The notes: generated from the letters alone by a model not told the origin. Positions 50,030 to 61,011 are shown, counted from the first letter of the stretch. The stretch is 64,000 nt of DNA from Vibrio sonorensis (GCF_001854765.1 NZ_LJJE01000060.1:1-64000), one strand, 5' to 3'. Made by a program: numbers and translations.

Positions 50030-52514
50030 ATGGAAAATACAATCCAAGCTAAAAATCAGTTAGTGCCCCCATATCCATCGCTCTCTTGGCATTGGGACAT
50101 AAAATCGAATCAATTTACCTATGACCAAGCGCTGTTTGAAGAACTGCTTCGACCAAATAAACCGATAGAAACGGCAAACGATATACTTCAGTTCTTCACA
50201 CCAGACCAAGCCAATGAATTTAAACAGGCCGTGGTGAGAGCTAGGCGTACAGGTAACAGACAATACCTGAGTTGCAGTTTACTGCCCAATGACCACGTTA
50301 TGGTTTTTGGCGAGTTTTACATTGAAGAAATTGAAGACGATGTGTTGTCCGGTCACTTTCAACCACTGGTGATCATCCCAAGTCGCCAAGAGATGGCAAA
50401 TTTGTTTCATGCGGTTTCGAAACCCCCACCACGGCATAGTGATCACCGATGAGCAAACTCGAATACTCGCCTGTAATACCTATTACGAAAAGCAGTTTGG
50501 TTTTCTTCGCAGCGAGCTGATTGGGCTAAGAGCCAATATCTTTAATTCGAATAAGCACACCTCGGGTTATTTCAAACGGATGTGGCGTCAAATTCAATCT
50601 TCTGGTCATTGGACGGGAACAATACTCAGTCGAAATGCCAGTGGCGATATCATTCCCCAAGAACTGACCATCCAGCGGTTGCGTTTAAATGGCGGGCGCA
50701 ATTACTTTTTAGGGCTTACCGTCGATCTCTCCGATCATCCCCAACGAGTGGATGAGAACGAGCTAGATGGGATGGAGTTACTCACCCAACTTCCTACTAA
50801 GGACAAGTTTTTAAAGCAGCTAGAAGAGAGCGTGAAGCACTACGATGAGGAGCGTTGTGGTGTGGTGTTGGCCATTAGGCCAGAGTTGGACCAAACGCGC
50901 CGTCACAGTGACAAAAAGCAGATCGCCTTGTCATTGAGTACCAATCGTCATTGTACTCACGCTGGATATTTAGCTAACGGGATTTTTGTTGCCAATATTG
51001 AATATTTTGGTGCAAACAAAGCCCATTATATCAGAGCTTTACAAGCAAAAATTCGTTACTTTTTCCGCGAGTTTAGAAACAGCGTGAGTGGTTCGGTTTA
51101 CAAAATGGTGATCGACGGGAAAATCGGTATCTCTGTTTTTGGGTTAGATGCGGATTCGCCACAAAAGTGTGTGAATCACGCAGTGCAAGCCATGTTGGAA
51201 AATCATTCAGGAGCCTCCAGTCGATTCAGTTTTTATCACCGAGAAATCCATCAAGAAATAGAAAGGCGAAAAGAGCTAGAAGAGTGGCTGACCCATGTTG
51301 TGGAAGATAAGCTACTCACGGTTCACTATCAACCTATCATCGATAGCCAAAGTTGGCGGATAGCTAAACTGGAAGCTCTATGTCGATTCCCTCTGTTTAA
51401 AGGGGAACCTGTTAACACCGAAGAGATTATCGGAGTGGCAGAAGATCTGGATTTAGTGAGCCAAGTAGATAAGTTAGTGAATGAAATTGCATTGCGAGAG
51501 CTAAAGAAAATTCACGCAATATTGGGTTATCAAGTTGGCATTACAATGAACCGTTCAATGAATATTAAAAGTGGCGCCGAAGAGGTAATTCGCGATGCAG
51601 AGGCTCTCATTCAAAAAAGTGATATTAGCCCTGGATTGATTACGATAGAAGTAACGGAAAGTGCATTCTTTGACTGTAACGAGACCCAAAGTGAAGGATT
51701 GGAATCATTGCGAAATCTCGGCGCAAGCGTGGCTATTGATGATTTTGGTGTGGGGTATTCGTCATTCAGTTATCTAGCGGCGAGCCATTTTGATATTTTG
51801 AAAATTGACCGCTCATTTGTGAGTAATTTGGAAAAGGGCAACACCAGTTATTACATCGTCAGCACCTTGACTAGTCTTTGTCACACGCTAGGGGTTAAAG
51901 TAGTGGCAGAAGGCGTGGAGACTGAAGGCCAAGTTGAAATTTTAAAAGGTCTGGGCGTTGATTATATGCAAGGCTACTATTTCTCGCGCCCAGTGCCATT
52001 GGAAAATATACACAAAACTCGCGAGTTTGAAAGCAAGTTGCTTGCGCTTTGGGAACGGGTAGAAAGCAGTCATCAAATCGACACGCTGGCTAGGCTTATT
52101 GGCCCAGCGAGTCAGCATCTCGACCCCGGAGAGCCGCTTAGATTAGCTCATGAATATTTGCAAGATCCGCGTTTTGACGTTTTGCCAGTGGTGGTAGATA
52201 GGCATTGCGTAGGGCTAGTCACGCGAGCTTCGTTGAACTTAAGCCTAACTCCAAATATGGGAACGGATTTAGAGACCAGCAAAGAAGCTCAAATTTGGCA
52301 TCGGCCCGTTAACTCGATTATGGATACACAGTTTACTTCACTGTCAGATGATATCTCCTTAAACGAACTGGAGTGGTATCTAGATCGGCACCCGTTTCCT
52401 TGGGTGATTTCAGATATTCGAGGTGAGTACCGCGGGCTGATTTGTTACCAAGATTTGGTTAAATACTTTATTAGTAAACGCCACAGTGGCAAATCCGAAG
52501 GTAGTGATGGCTAG
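50030..52514 (+). CDS. EAL-domain protein with C-terminal CBS-like pair, one frame break
   Basis: This protein has 827 residues after repair near 50423-50427, where the C5 run holds one base too many; HAVS then continues as KPHHGIVITDEQ. An N-terminal variable part (about 1-125) precedes a PAS domain (about 130-240, GIVITDEQ, FGFLRSELIG). An unrecognised GGDEF-like region without a signature follows, then an EAL domain with KLEALCRF, EVTESAFFD, DDFGVGYSSFSYL, KIDRSFV, VVAEGVET and QGYYFSRPV, which retains the catalytic residues. The C-terminal 150 residues (ARLIGPASQHLDPGEPL, VLPVVVDRHCVGLVTR) look like a CBS pair. Probably a c-di-GMP phosphodiesterase. An alternative start is 50009. A paralogue follows. 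Confidence 0.9.
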
Positions 52515-52666
52515 CCCAGCATTGGGTAGCCGTTATTTGCACGAAAACATACGCACAAGATTGGATAAGGTGATAATTCTGTCAGTAGATTAAATCTGAA
52601 CTATGTTTAAGGGAGAAGCAGCAGTGTGGCTGCCAACCTTAATGGATTGTCTGCGAGTTAGGAAAT

Positions 52667-55123
52667 ATGACCAATGCAGTGGAAAACCTGCCCGACGTTC
52701 CTTCTCAACCTTGCGTAGAATGGAACTGGAACATAGACACTCATCGAATGGAACTCGATGTCACCGAGTGCCAAGCACTATTTGGTTCTGGATTTCCCAG
52801 TTTGTCTGATAACTTCATACTGTCGTGTATGAGCTTTGACGACCAAGGAGAGTTTATCGAACGCATGGAGCTTGCCTATCGAAGGAAAGAAGAAGCGAGC
52901 TACCACTGCGCGTTATACCTCAACAAAGGAAAAATCAGTTACGTAGAGTTTGTATTTCGCCCCAGTGATAGTAGGTACTTAGTCGGGGAATTGTATCCAA
53001 GACTCTCATTCCCTTCTTCGGGCCCTATGCTGGGCGCTCTATTTAGGCAACTGTTTGACAACCCTCACCGAGGGATTGTAATAGCAGATGGTTACGGTGA
53101 AATTCTGGTGGTGAATCAATATTTTCGCCGTCATACCGGTTACAGTAGTGCTCAATTGATCGGTCAGAACGTCGACGTGCTTAACTCAGGTAAACACAGT
53201 GACGACTTCTACCAGACGATGCGAGTCGATATCGAGAAAAATGGCTTCTGGAGTGGTGTAATTTTAATTAAAACCCACAAGCAGGAGATCGTGCCGCAAG
53301 AGCTCACCGTTCAAAAAGTGGTGGTGCGAGATAGAGCGTTTTATATCGGATACTACTTAGACTTGTCGAATCACCTTTATCGCATCGCCGACGTAGAACA
53401 CGGTGGCGTCGAGTTATTAACTCAGCTTTCAACTGAAGGACAATTTACTCACGCTATTGCCAATCAGTGGATGGATTCCGCTGAGGACAAGGTAACTATG
53501 GTACTCGCTTTCGTTCCAAATTTTGGCGATGGTGATCACTTTGAACTCAAGTCTAAGTTGTCCGAACACCTCGCGCGCAACCCCGTTTCTAGCCATGTTG
53601 GATACATAGGTAACAACCATTTTGTCGCTTGTTTAGTTTGTGAGAAAAGCGGTGGTCCAAACCAAGTCCGAATTATCCATCAAACCATCCGAAAGTTCTT
53701 TAGTGAGCTAAACCTCTCGTCGGGAAAGGAGATGCACAAAGCGATAGTCACTGGAAAGGTTGGCGTATCGGTATTGGGCCATGACACCCATACTCCAAAG
53801 TTGTTGGTGACTCACGCGGTACAAGCGATGTTGGAACAAGGGGACGACTCCAAAGGTTTGATTGCCTTTTATCACGGGGCAATTCACCGAGAAGTTTTGC
53901 GTCGAAAGGAACTTGAAGATTGGGCGGTTAAGCAAATCACTCAACAAGAGATAGAAGTGTTTTATCAACCCATTGTCGATGTGCATTCATGGGATATCGT
54001 TAAGTTTGAAGCCTTGTGCCGTTTTAGAACGCCGTCCGGCAAACTGATGAACACTCAAGAGATGGTGACGATTGCCGAAGATCTCGATTTGATTTCTGAT
54101 TTGGATTGGGCAGTGGGGGTTCGAGCGTTAAAAGATTTAAACACCATACAATCTCGTTACGGCAACAATATTGGTTTGACGATCAATCGCTCGTTAAACA
54201 CCAAACTTGAACCGGAAGAAGTACTGCAAAGCGCGGAAATGATGATCAAAGAGTATGCGCAAACGCCTCACCTTGTCACCATAGAGCTCACAGAAAGTGC
54301 CTACTTCGACAGTGAATCAAGACAGTCTTCATTTATTAAAAACTTACGCCAAAAAGGGGTGAGTATCGCGATTGATGATTTTGGTACGGGTTATAGCTCT
54401 TTTGCTTACCTCAGCGATTGCAACTTTGACCTATTGAAGATCGATAGGGAGTTTGTCAAACATATCAAAGTTGGTTCTTCGCGATACTACATTGTAAAAA
54501 TGATCACGGATCTCGCCCATACCCTAGATGTAAAAGTCGTCGCGGAAGGGGTGGAAAGTCGACATGAACTCGAAGTACTGTGCTCCATCGGAGTGGATTA
54601 TATACAAGGGTATTTTTTCTCTAGACCTTTGTCGATGGATGAACTGGACCAAGCTTGGTCCTATATGGACAAACTGGAAGATTATCTAGAACGCAAGTCT
54701 TCGGTTAGAGGGGTGGGAATACTGAGTGTGACTCATACGCATGTGCCGTGTCTTGAACCACAAGATACCCTAGAACACGCCAAAACCTTGTTTGATTCTC
54801 CAAACTTCAACTTAGAAGTTATCCCTATACTCGATGGAAGTTATTGCGTCGGGATTGTCGATCGCGCTTGTATGAACTACCACTTAAGCCCGACTTTTGG
54901 AACAAAACTGGAAACGACCGCAGATCTCAAACTAAAGGGCAAAAGAATGAATCAGGTGATGCGCACCGATATCTACCGTTTGTCGTTTCAAACTAAGGTC
55001 ACGCAAATGTCCGAATTGGTTCGGAGCGGTGTCAAACCGCCGTGGGTGGTAGAGGACGAAGCGGGTAACTATCTCGGGGTAGTGTCCTATCAAGATGTAC
55101 TCGGCTATTTCGCCAGCAACTAA
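52667..55123 (+). CDS. EAL-domain protein with C-terminal CBS-like pair, tandem paralogue
   Basis: This 818-residue protein has the same layout as the preceding gene: variable N-terminus, PAS (NPHRGIVIADGYGEI, YSSAQLIGQNV), degenerate cyclase-like region, EAL domain (KFEALCRFR, ELTESAYFD, DDFGTGYSSFAYL, KIDREFV, VVAEGVES, QGYFFSRPL), and a CBS-like C-terminus (CVGIVDRACMNYHLSPTFGT). The catalytic signature is intact. It starts at ATG 52667 after AGGAAAT. The two genes are a diverged tandem duplication, separated by 152 bases and therefore possibly transcribed together. Confidence 0.93.
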   Translation: MTNAVENLPDVPSQPCVEWNWNIDTHRMELDVTECQALFGSGFPSLSDNFILSCMSFDDQGEFIERMELAYRRKEEASYHCALYLNKGKISYVEFVFRPSDSRYLVGELYPRLSFPSSGPMLGALFRQLFDNPHRGIVIADGYGEILVVNQYFRRHTGYSSAQLIGQNVDVLNSGKHSDDFYQTMRVDIEKNGFWSGVILIKTHKQEIVPQELTVQKVVVRDRAFYIGYYLDLSNHLYRIADVEHGGVELLTQLSTEGQFTHAIANQWMDSAEDKVTMVLAFVPNFGDGDHFELKSKLSEHLARNPVSSHVGYIGNNHFVACLVCEKSGGPNQVRIIHQTIRKFFSELNLSSGKEMHKAIVTGKVGVSVLGHDTHTPKLLVTHAVQAMLEQGDDSKGLIAFYHGAIHREVLRRKELEDWAVKQITQQEIEVFYQPIVDVHSWDIVKFEALCRFRTPSGKLMNTQEMVTIAEDLDLISDLDWAVGVRALKDLNTIQSRYGNNIGLTINRSLNTKLEPEEVLQSAEMMIKEYAQTPHLVTIELTESAYFDSESRQSSFIKNLRQKGVSIAIDDFGTGYSSFAYLSDCNFDLLKIDREFVKHIKVGSSRYYIVKMITDLAHTLDVKVVAEGVESRHELEVLCSIGVDYIQGYFFSRPLSMDELDQAWSYMDKLEDYLERKSSVRGVGILSVTHTHVPCLEPQDTLEHAKTLFDSPNFNLEVIPILDGSYCVGIVDRACMNYHLSPTFGTKLETTADLKLKGKRMNQVMRTDIYRLSFQTKVTQMSELVRSGVKPPWVVEDEAGNYLGVVSYQDVLGYFASN

Positions 55124-55227
55124 CCCCCGTTTAAATGCTAGTGACAAAACCATAAAAATTTATGGGATTTAAAGCGCCGAATATTTGCTATTATGCGTCA
55201 CCTATTCATATCCAGTGGTAAATCTCG

Positions 55228-55908
55228 ATGTTGCAGGAAATTTTGCTGTTGCTGGCCCCTTTGTTACTTGGTGCTCAGTGTGTTCTAACCTTAGTTTTGG
55301 TCAAAGGGGATATTTGTCCGGGGCAGAGAGGACGAGTTCACAAAGTATTGCCTGCGATCGCTATTCTCTGGTTGGCGATAGCATCATTAAAAATTCAGGC
55401 ATTTTTAGTCACTTTTGCCATTGCTTATTTCTTTTCCCAAGTCCAAACAAAAAAGACCCGCGACGAAGGCCCACTATGGGTAATGCACTTGGCGAATGGT
55501 TTGGCTTTTGCCTATACCTTAATTCAAGCCAGCGAATCAAGCTCTTGGATTGCGGGCATAAACACCCTAATTCAAGTGTTTCTTTGTGGCGCGCTGTTCG
55601 CACACTTGTTGCTAACAATTGCTCGAACAAGGCTACAGGCGTTTCATCGAATTCTGCCAGTGACTGGAGTTTGTGCGGCTATGTTGACCAGCCTTTTGGC
55701 ACTGGCTCAAGCGTATCAGTTTGACGAATCGCAGCGCGAGTTGTTGATCCAACCTCTGTTGATCACCCTGTCACTTATGGTTGCAGCAACGCTCTTGTGG
55801 TGTTGGCATCTAATTTCAGGCAAAGCGCCGAATAAAGCCCTACTTGCGCTCGCGCAGCTCGTTATGTTGACTAGCGTCTATTCTGGTCAAATATTGTTTG
55901 TGGTTTAG
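55228..55908 (+). CDS. Polytopic membrane protein of unknown function
   Basis: This 226-residue protein has about seven hydrophobic segments (for example ILLLLAPLLLGAQCVLTLVLV, VLPAIAILWLAIASL, AFLVTFAIAYFF, LITLSLMVAATLLWCWHLI). It has no motif I recognise. It reads in the same direction as the next small gene, 90 bases away. A larger open frame on the same strand in another phase (55185-55724) overlaps it and is not supported. Confidence 0.72.
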   Translation: MLQEILLLLAPLLLGAQCVLTLVLVKGDICPGQRGRVHKVLPAIAILWLAIASLKIQAFLVTFAIAYFFSQVQTKKTRDEGPLWVMHLANGLAFAYTLIQASESSSWIAGINTLIQVFLCGALFAHLLLTIARTRLQAFHRILPVTGVCAAMLTSLLALAQAYQFDESQRELLIQPLLITLSLMVAATLLWCWHLISGKAPNKALLALAQLVMLTSVYSGQILFVV

Positions 55909-55998
55909 AACTGGCTCACTTTTCACCAGCCAAATTGACGCTACGCTTAAGAGACGAGAGACCACTCTCTCAATTGTGTAGATAGAAGGAGCATGGTG

Positions 55999-56196
55999 AT
56001 GGATTTGAGCAATGTGACTAACCTAGACAGTGTTATTTTACTTGGTATCGTCAACGAAAAACTTCGCTTAGAGTGCGATAGCTTTGAAGAGCTGGTAAGC
56101 ACTTATGAGATGGATGTCGAGTCCCTAGTTGGCAAGCTAGATATGTTGGGGTATCAGTACGATCCTTTAACTAATCAGTTCAAAGCTTACCGATAA
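55999..56196 (+). CDS. DUF4250 small protein
   Basis: This 65-residue protein reads MDLSNVTNLDSVILLGIVNEKL and continues with DSFEELVSTYEMDVESLVGKL, ending DPLTNQFKAYR. The pattern fits the DUF4250 family, whose function is unknown. The ATG at 55999 is chosen because AAGGAG lies seven bases upstream; the ATG at 55993 is too close to it. It is convergent with metR, whose stop lies 23 bases beyond. Confidence 0.85.
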   Translation: MDLSNVTNLDSVILLGIVNEKLRLECDSFEELVSTYEMDVESLVGKLDMLGYQYDPLTNQFKAYR

Positions 56197-56219
56197 ACCC
56201 CAGAGTTGAAATCTTCTTG

Positions 56220-57131
56220 TTATGCCATCTTGATGCCTTCAAGGTGGCTTTGACACTGTTGCCTAGCTGTCGTAAAGAAAGCCTGCAAGTAGTGCTTACT
56301 CTTTTCGGAGTTTCTAGTGGCCGCAAACAGTCGTCTCCACAACCCGTTGCCCAATGGGATGCTGGTGATAAGCCCCTGCCTAGAGAACTCGCTGATAGCC
56401 CAATTTGGCAAAGCGGCGACGCCTAACCCAGCAGAAACCATTTGAACTAACATCAAGGTGTTATCCGCTTGCTTCCATTTTACAGGGTCTACGCCAGCGG
56501 GTTGTAAAAAGTGCTTGAACACGTCTAGACGCTGTTTTTGCACTGGGTAGCTGAGCATGGTTTGATCGGAGAGATCTTCTGGCGTTATATGATCACTCTG
56601 GGCGAGGGGATGGTTTACGGCGGTGATTAGGCGCATTTCAAAATCGAACAGTGGCTCGTAGTGAACTTCTGATCTGGGCTGAATATCAGAGGTGATAACC
56701 AAGTCCAATTCACCATTCATCAAGGCTGGTAAAGGCTCAAAACCAAATCCCGAAGAAAAATCTAGGGTGACATTTGGCCAGTTTACTTGATACTCCTTTA
56801 GAGCAGGCATCAACCATTGAAAACAGGAATGACATTCAATGGCCATATGTAGTCTGCCATTCACATCTTCTTTTAATCCCGCGAGTTCGTTTTCAGCACT
56901 AGCCAGTCTCGGCAGTATTTCGTCAGCGAGATTGAGCAGAATTTTCCCTTCAGAAGTGAAGCGAACAGGGCGGGTTTTACGCAGGAATAGTTGGCCACCT
57001 ATTCGAGTTTCTAAATCCTTGAGCTGATGAGAAAGGGCCGATTGAGTTAAGTGTAATGAGGTCGCCGTCGCCGTCAGCGATCCCGTATCTCTTAGTGAAG
57101 TTAACGTTCTCAGGTGTTTTAACTCAATCAT
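56220..57131 (-). CDS. metR: LysR-family regulator MetR
   Basis: This 303-residue LysR regulator has an N-terminal winged helix-turn-helix (TATATSLHLTQSALSHQLKDLE, about 18-40) and a periplasmic-binding-protein-like effector domain. It is divergent from metE, the classic MetR target; MetR activates metE and metH and responds to homocysteine. The 269-bp shared region holds candidate MetR and MetJ sites. Confidence 0.95.
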   Translation of the reverse strand: MIELKHLRTLTSLRDTGSLTATATSLHLTQSALSHQLKDLETRIGGQLFLRKTRPVRFTSEGKILLNLADEILPRLASAENELAGLKEDVNGRLHMAIECHSCFQWLMPALKEYQVNWPNVTLDFSSGFGFEPLPALMNGELDLVITSDIQPRSEVHYEPLFDFEMRLITAVNHPLAQSDHITPEDLSDQTMLSYPVQKQRLDVFKHFLQPAGVDPVKWKQADNTLMLVQMVSAGLGVAALPNWAISEFSRQGLITSIPLGNGLWRRLFAATRNSEKSKHYLQAFFTTARQQCQSHLEGIKMA

Positions 57132-57161
57132 GAGTTTTCCTCACACATATAATCCTATCCA

Positions 57162-57191
57162 TGAATATTCATAACTTACCCTGAATTTTCA
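57162..57191. promoter_or_regulatory. Candidate MetR sites
   Basis: Two small palindromes TGAATATTCA (57162-57171) and TGAATTTTCA (57182-57191) are spaced 20 bases, two helical turns. They share the TGAA...TTCA arms of the E. coli MetR consensus but have a shorter spacer, so the assignment is tentative. Confidence 0.45.
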
Positions 57192-57214
57192 GAAGTGTAA
57201 ACATCTGGACGTCT
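57191..57214. promoter_or_regulatory. Candidate MetJ operator of three tandem met boxes
   Basis: Consecutive 8-mers AGAAGTGT, AAACATCT and GGACGTCT match AGACGTCT at 6, 6 and 7 of 8 positions. MetJ binds arrays of such boxes with S-adenosylmethionine. A further 7/8 match, AGACATCT, is at 57345-57352 nearer metE. Confidence 0.6.
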
Positions 57215-57400
57215 AAATGATAAATTCTGTTTTCCATAATGAAGTTTAGTGATGCTAATTTGATATGCATGAAAAATTTTAATAAACAAGTTGAATATTT
57301 GGAGATTGTTCCAAAAAGAGAATAGCGAGATAGTTTGGCCATCCAGACATCTTTAATTGTCTGACCGAACACTAACGAATTCATTATAAGGAACAGGGAC

Positions 57401-59679
57401 ATGACAACGACAACTCATATACTTGGCTATCCACGTGTTGGCGAAAAACGAGAATTAAAATTTGCTCAAGAAAAGTATTGGCGAGGCGAAATCAGCCAAG
57501 CAGAACTGAAAAAAGTCGGTGCTGGCCTGCGCAGTAAAAACTGGAAAACACAAGAAGATGCTGGTCTTAGCTATGTAACAGCGGGCGATTTTGCTTGGTA
57601 CGATCACGTACTAACGACCACACTACTTCTTGGTCATGTGCCAAAGCGTCATGCAAATGGGTTCCCTGACCTTGATACACTATTCCGAGTAGGGCGCGGC
57701 CAATCTCAAAACGATTGCGGTTGTGGTCACGCGGCATCAGATATGACTAAATGGTTCAACACCAATTATCACTACATTGTTCCAGAGTTTAGTCGAGAAG
57801 ATACCTTTGAAGTGAGTTGGCCACAGTTATTTGAAGAAGTGAATGAAGCGATAAAAGCGGGTCACAATGTAAAACCCGTCCTGTTAGGTCCATTGAGTTA
57901 CCTGTATCTGGGTAAAGAAGTGCAAGAGGACTTTGACCGCTTAACACTGCTACCACGCCTTCTGACAGCTTACCAAGCCATCCTAGCAAAACTCGCCAAG
58001 CAAGGTGTGGAATGGGTGCAAATTGATGAGCCTATTTTAGCGTTAGAGCTAGAGAGTCAATGGCAGGACGCTTTTAAGCTTGCTTATCAAGTGATCCGAA
58101 GTGACGTAAAGGTACTACTTACCACTTATTTTGACTCCGTGTCTGACACACTAGATAAAATTGTAGAACTAGATGTAGACGGTCTTCACATCGATATTTC
58201 AGCGGCTGAAACCAGTTGGAGCAGGTGGTTGATAACATTCCCGACCACTGGGTACTGTCAGCAGGAGCGGTCAATGGCCGTAACGTATGGCGAGCAGACC
58301 TAAGCACCATCTATTCATTATTGGAGCCCGTGAAAGCACGTCTAGGTGATCGATTATGGGTAGGTTCTTCCTGTTCACTACTACACAGTCCAGTTGATCT
58401 AGAGCTTGAGACAGAACTGAGTCAAGAAGTGAAAAGTTGGTTTGCCTTCGCTAAGCAGAAAGTGTCTGAGGTTGCCCTACTTGGTAAAGCACTCGATGGC
58501 GATAAAGAAGCGATCTCTGCCTGTATCGAACACAGTAAACCGATTCGAGCGAGGGAGACGGCAAAACACGTGAATAAACCTCAGGTGCAAGCACGCCTTA
58601 GTAATCTAACCGCTGATATAGCCGAGCGCAGTGCTCCGTATGAACAGCGCGCTATCGAACAGGAAAAAGCACTTGGCTTACCACTTTTTCCAACAACGAC
58701 GATTGGCTCATTTCCACAAACGGGCGAGATCCGTACTCAACGCAGCGCGTTTCGTACTGGTAAACTCTCGCAAGCAGAATACGAGGATGCGCTAAAAGGC
58801 CACATAGCCGACGCAGTAAAACGTCAAGAAGCATTAGATTTAGATGTTCTTGTGCATGGCGAAGCAGAACGCAACGACATGGTGGAATACTTTGCAGAAC
58901 TGCTTTCTGGCTTCCAAACTACTAAGTTTGGTTGGGTGCAGAGCTATGGTTCTCGCTGCGTTAAACCCGCCATCGTTGTAGCTGATATTGAGCGCGAAGC
59001 GCCGATGACCGTAGACTGGACGACTTATGCGCAGTCCCTAACAGGCAAGCAGATGAAAGGTATGCTGACCGGTCCAGTGACTATTCTATGTTGGACGTTC
59101 CCTCGCGAAGATATTTCCCGCAAAGAGATTGCTCAGCAGTTGGCACTGGCACTACGCGATGAAGTGTCGGATCTGCAACAGGCAGGAATCAACATCATTC
59201 AGATAGATGAACCTGCGATTCGCGAAGGTTTGCCACTGAAAAAACGCGATCACCAAGAGTATTTGGACTGGGCTGTTGAGTCATTTAAGGTGTCTGCCGC
59301 GAGCGCGATTCCTGAGACTCAAATCCACACTCATATGTGTTACAGCGAGTTTAATGAGATCATTGAATCAGTTGCAGCGCTTGATGCAGACGTGATTACC
59401 ATTGAAACATCTCGCTCAAATATGGAGCTGCTAAAGGCGTTTGAAGACTTTAACTATCCGAATGAAATTGGCCCAGGAGTCTATGACATACACTCACCAA
59501 ACATTCCGTCGGAAGAGTGGATAGAGGGCTTGATTAACAAGGCCGCGGAAAAAATTCCAGCGAAACGCCTGTGGGTTAACCCAGATTGTGGATTAAAAAC
59601 GAGAAACTGGACAGAAACCGAAGCCTCGCTTGCCAATATGGTCTCAGCGGCTAAGAAACTAAGACAAGAATACGCATAA
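57401..59679 (+). CDS. metE: Cobalamin-independent methionine synthase MetE, one frame break
   Basis: MetE transfers a methyl group from 5-methyltetrahydropteroyl-triglutamate to homocysteine. It is 759 residues after repair near 58211-58213, where ACC is one C short; SAAET then continues as [13 protein letters not shown]. The N-terminal half has [14 protein letters not shown]. The C-terminal half has the zinc site [10 protein letters not shown] (His and Cys) and the third ligand cysteine in NPDCGLKTR. The length is close to E. coli MetE (753). AAGGAACAGGG precedes the start. The zinc ligands are intact and there is no other decay, so a sequence error is likelier than a broken gene. Confidence 0.95.
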
Positions 59680-59697
59680 GTTTCTAAATCCATCTCC

Positions 59698-59727
59698 AGC
59701 CAGTTGCAATTGCAACTGGCTTTTTTC
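59698..59727 (+). terminator. Intrinsic terminator after metE
   Basis: An 11-bp stem AGCCAGTTGCA / TGCAACTGGCT with a two-base loop, then T's. Confidence 0.9.
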
Positions 59728-59914
59728 TGCTTTGAGTAAAATCTTTTATTAACCATATTAAATGAGAGGATTACTTAAACAGTCGCCGCACTAAACTCAG
59801 CATATTTTTCAACGTCTTATTGATAGATGAGTCATTTTTGTCATTTCTGACATCAGTAAATAGCTGGAAAAGATGACGCAATTGGTCAATGTTTATACAA
59901 ACAGGGAGGTGTTT

Positions 59915-60850
59915 ATGAGACGTTTTGAAAACATACTTTTTGCAACCCAAGGTTTACCGGGGAAAAGCGATGCTTTGGTTCAAGCTATCCTATTGGGGGC
60001 GAGTAACGGTGTGCCAGTTCGAGGACTTATTGCCTTTCCCAAGTTCCCTGGCGATCTCTACGAATACCAAAAAAGTTATGAGCAGGCCTTACACGAGTCT
60101 TTGAATGGAAAAGTACATGCCTTAAGAGAGCAAAGTAAAATCTCCGCCGACCAAGTGCCTTTCCCTTTGGTGACAAAAAGCAGTGAGCAGCCAGCGTTAT
60201 GTATTATTCGAGAAGCGATGCACCACGGCATTGATTTGGTCATTAAAGAGGCTGAGCCAGTAGGTGAGAAAAGCGACGGTTTTAAAGCGGCCGACATGCT
60301 GTTATTGAGAAAATGTCCCTGTCCGGTGTGGCTACATCGACCCGATAGTAAAGCCAAGCGCGAGAGAAGAGTGGCTGTCGCCGTCGATCCCGTCACTGAT
60401 ACAGAAGAGCAGCACAAGCTGGCTCTGCGCTTAATAGAACTGGCCCGATCCATCGCAGACTCATGCGATAAAACTCTGCATATTGTCTCTTGTTGGGAAC
60501 ACTATTTAGAGCATTATCTAGACGAACAAATTTGGGTTCACGCCAATGAAGAAGAGCTAACGGAGCAGATCAAACAGGAAAGTGAAAAGCACAAACAAGC
60601 GCTGCTTACTCTTATTGGAGAATCTGAAATTTCAGGAGAAGTAAAAATCCACCACCTCCACGGTAAGCCAGATGAAAAGATCCCAGAATTCATTGAAAGT
60701 ATGGACGTTGATGTTTTGGTCATGGGTACCATTGCAAGAACAGGGGTTTCAGGTTTTGTGATAGGCAATACAGCGGAGAACGTGTTGCAATCAATCAACT
60801 GTTCTTTAGTCGCGCTAAAACCAGAAGGCTTTGTAACTCCAGTTAAATAG
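59915..60850 (+). CDS. Tandem universal stress protein (UspE-like)
   Basis: This 311-residue protein has two UspA domains in tandem. The first opens FENILFATQGLPGKSDAL. The second ends in the ATP-binding signature GTIARTGVSGFVIGNTAENVL. The size and arrangement are those of UspE. The start at 59915 follows GGGAGGTG; an in-frame ATG at 59873 has no such site. Confidence 0.87.
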   Translation: MRRFENILFATQGLPGKSDALVQAILLGASNGVPVRGLIAFPKFPGDLYEYQKSYEQALHESLNGKVHALREQSKISADQVPFPLVTKSSEQPALCIIREAMHHGIDLVIKEAEPVGEKSDGFKAADMLLLRKCPCPVWLHRPDSKAKRERRVAVAVDPVTDTEEQHKLALRLIELARSIADSCDKTLHIVSCWEHYLEHYLDEQIWVHANEEELTEQIKQESEKHKQALLTLIGESEISGEVKIHHLHGKPDEKIPEFIESMDVDVLVMGTIARTGVSGFVIGNTAENVLQSINCSLVALKPEGFVTPVK

Positions 60851-60864
60851 ATGCATGAGACCAT

Positions 60865-60893
60865 CGCACTGGTGTACTAACCAGTGCGTTTTA
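60865..60893 (+). terminator. Intrinsic terminator after the Usp gene
   Basis: CGCACTGGT / ACCAGTGCG with a short loop is followed by TTTT. Confidence 0.8.
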
Positions 60894-61011
60894 ACAGTGC
60901 ATTTTTTTCTCCGAGTGTAAGCCCATGTTTCCAATTCCAACTCTCTTTCCCCTCAGATAAGCAGCAGTGTGTTTTGCCGCCATTACCAACAGGGTTGAAG
61001 CTAAGTAAAGA

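Noticed and set aside
55185..55724. A 179-codon open frame overlapping the membrane protein gene
   Set aside because: It overlaps the 226-residue membrane protein in another phase, begins without a ribosome-binding signal, and its composition is not protein-like.
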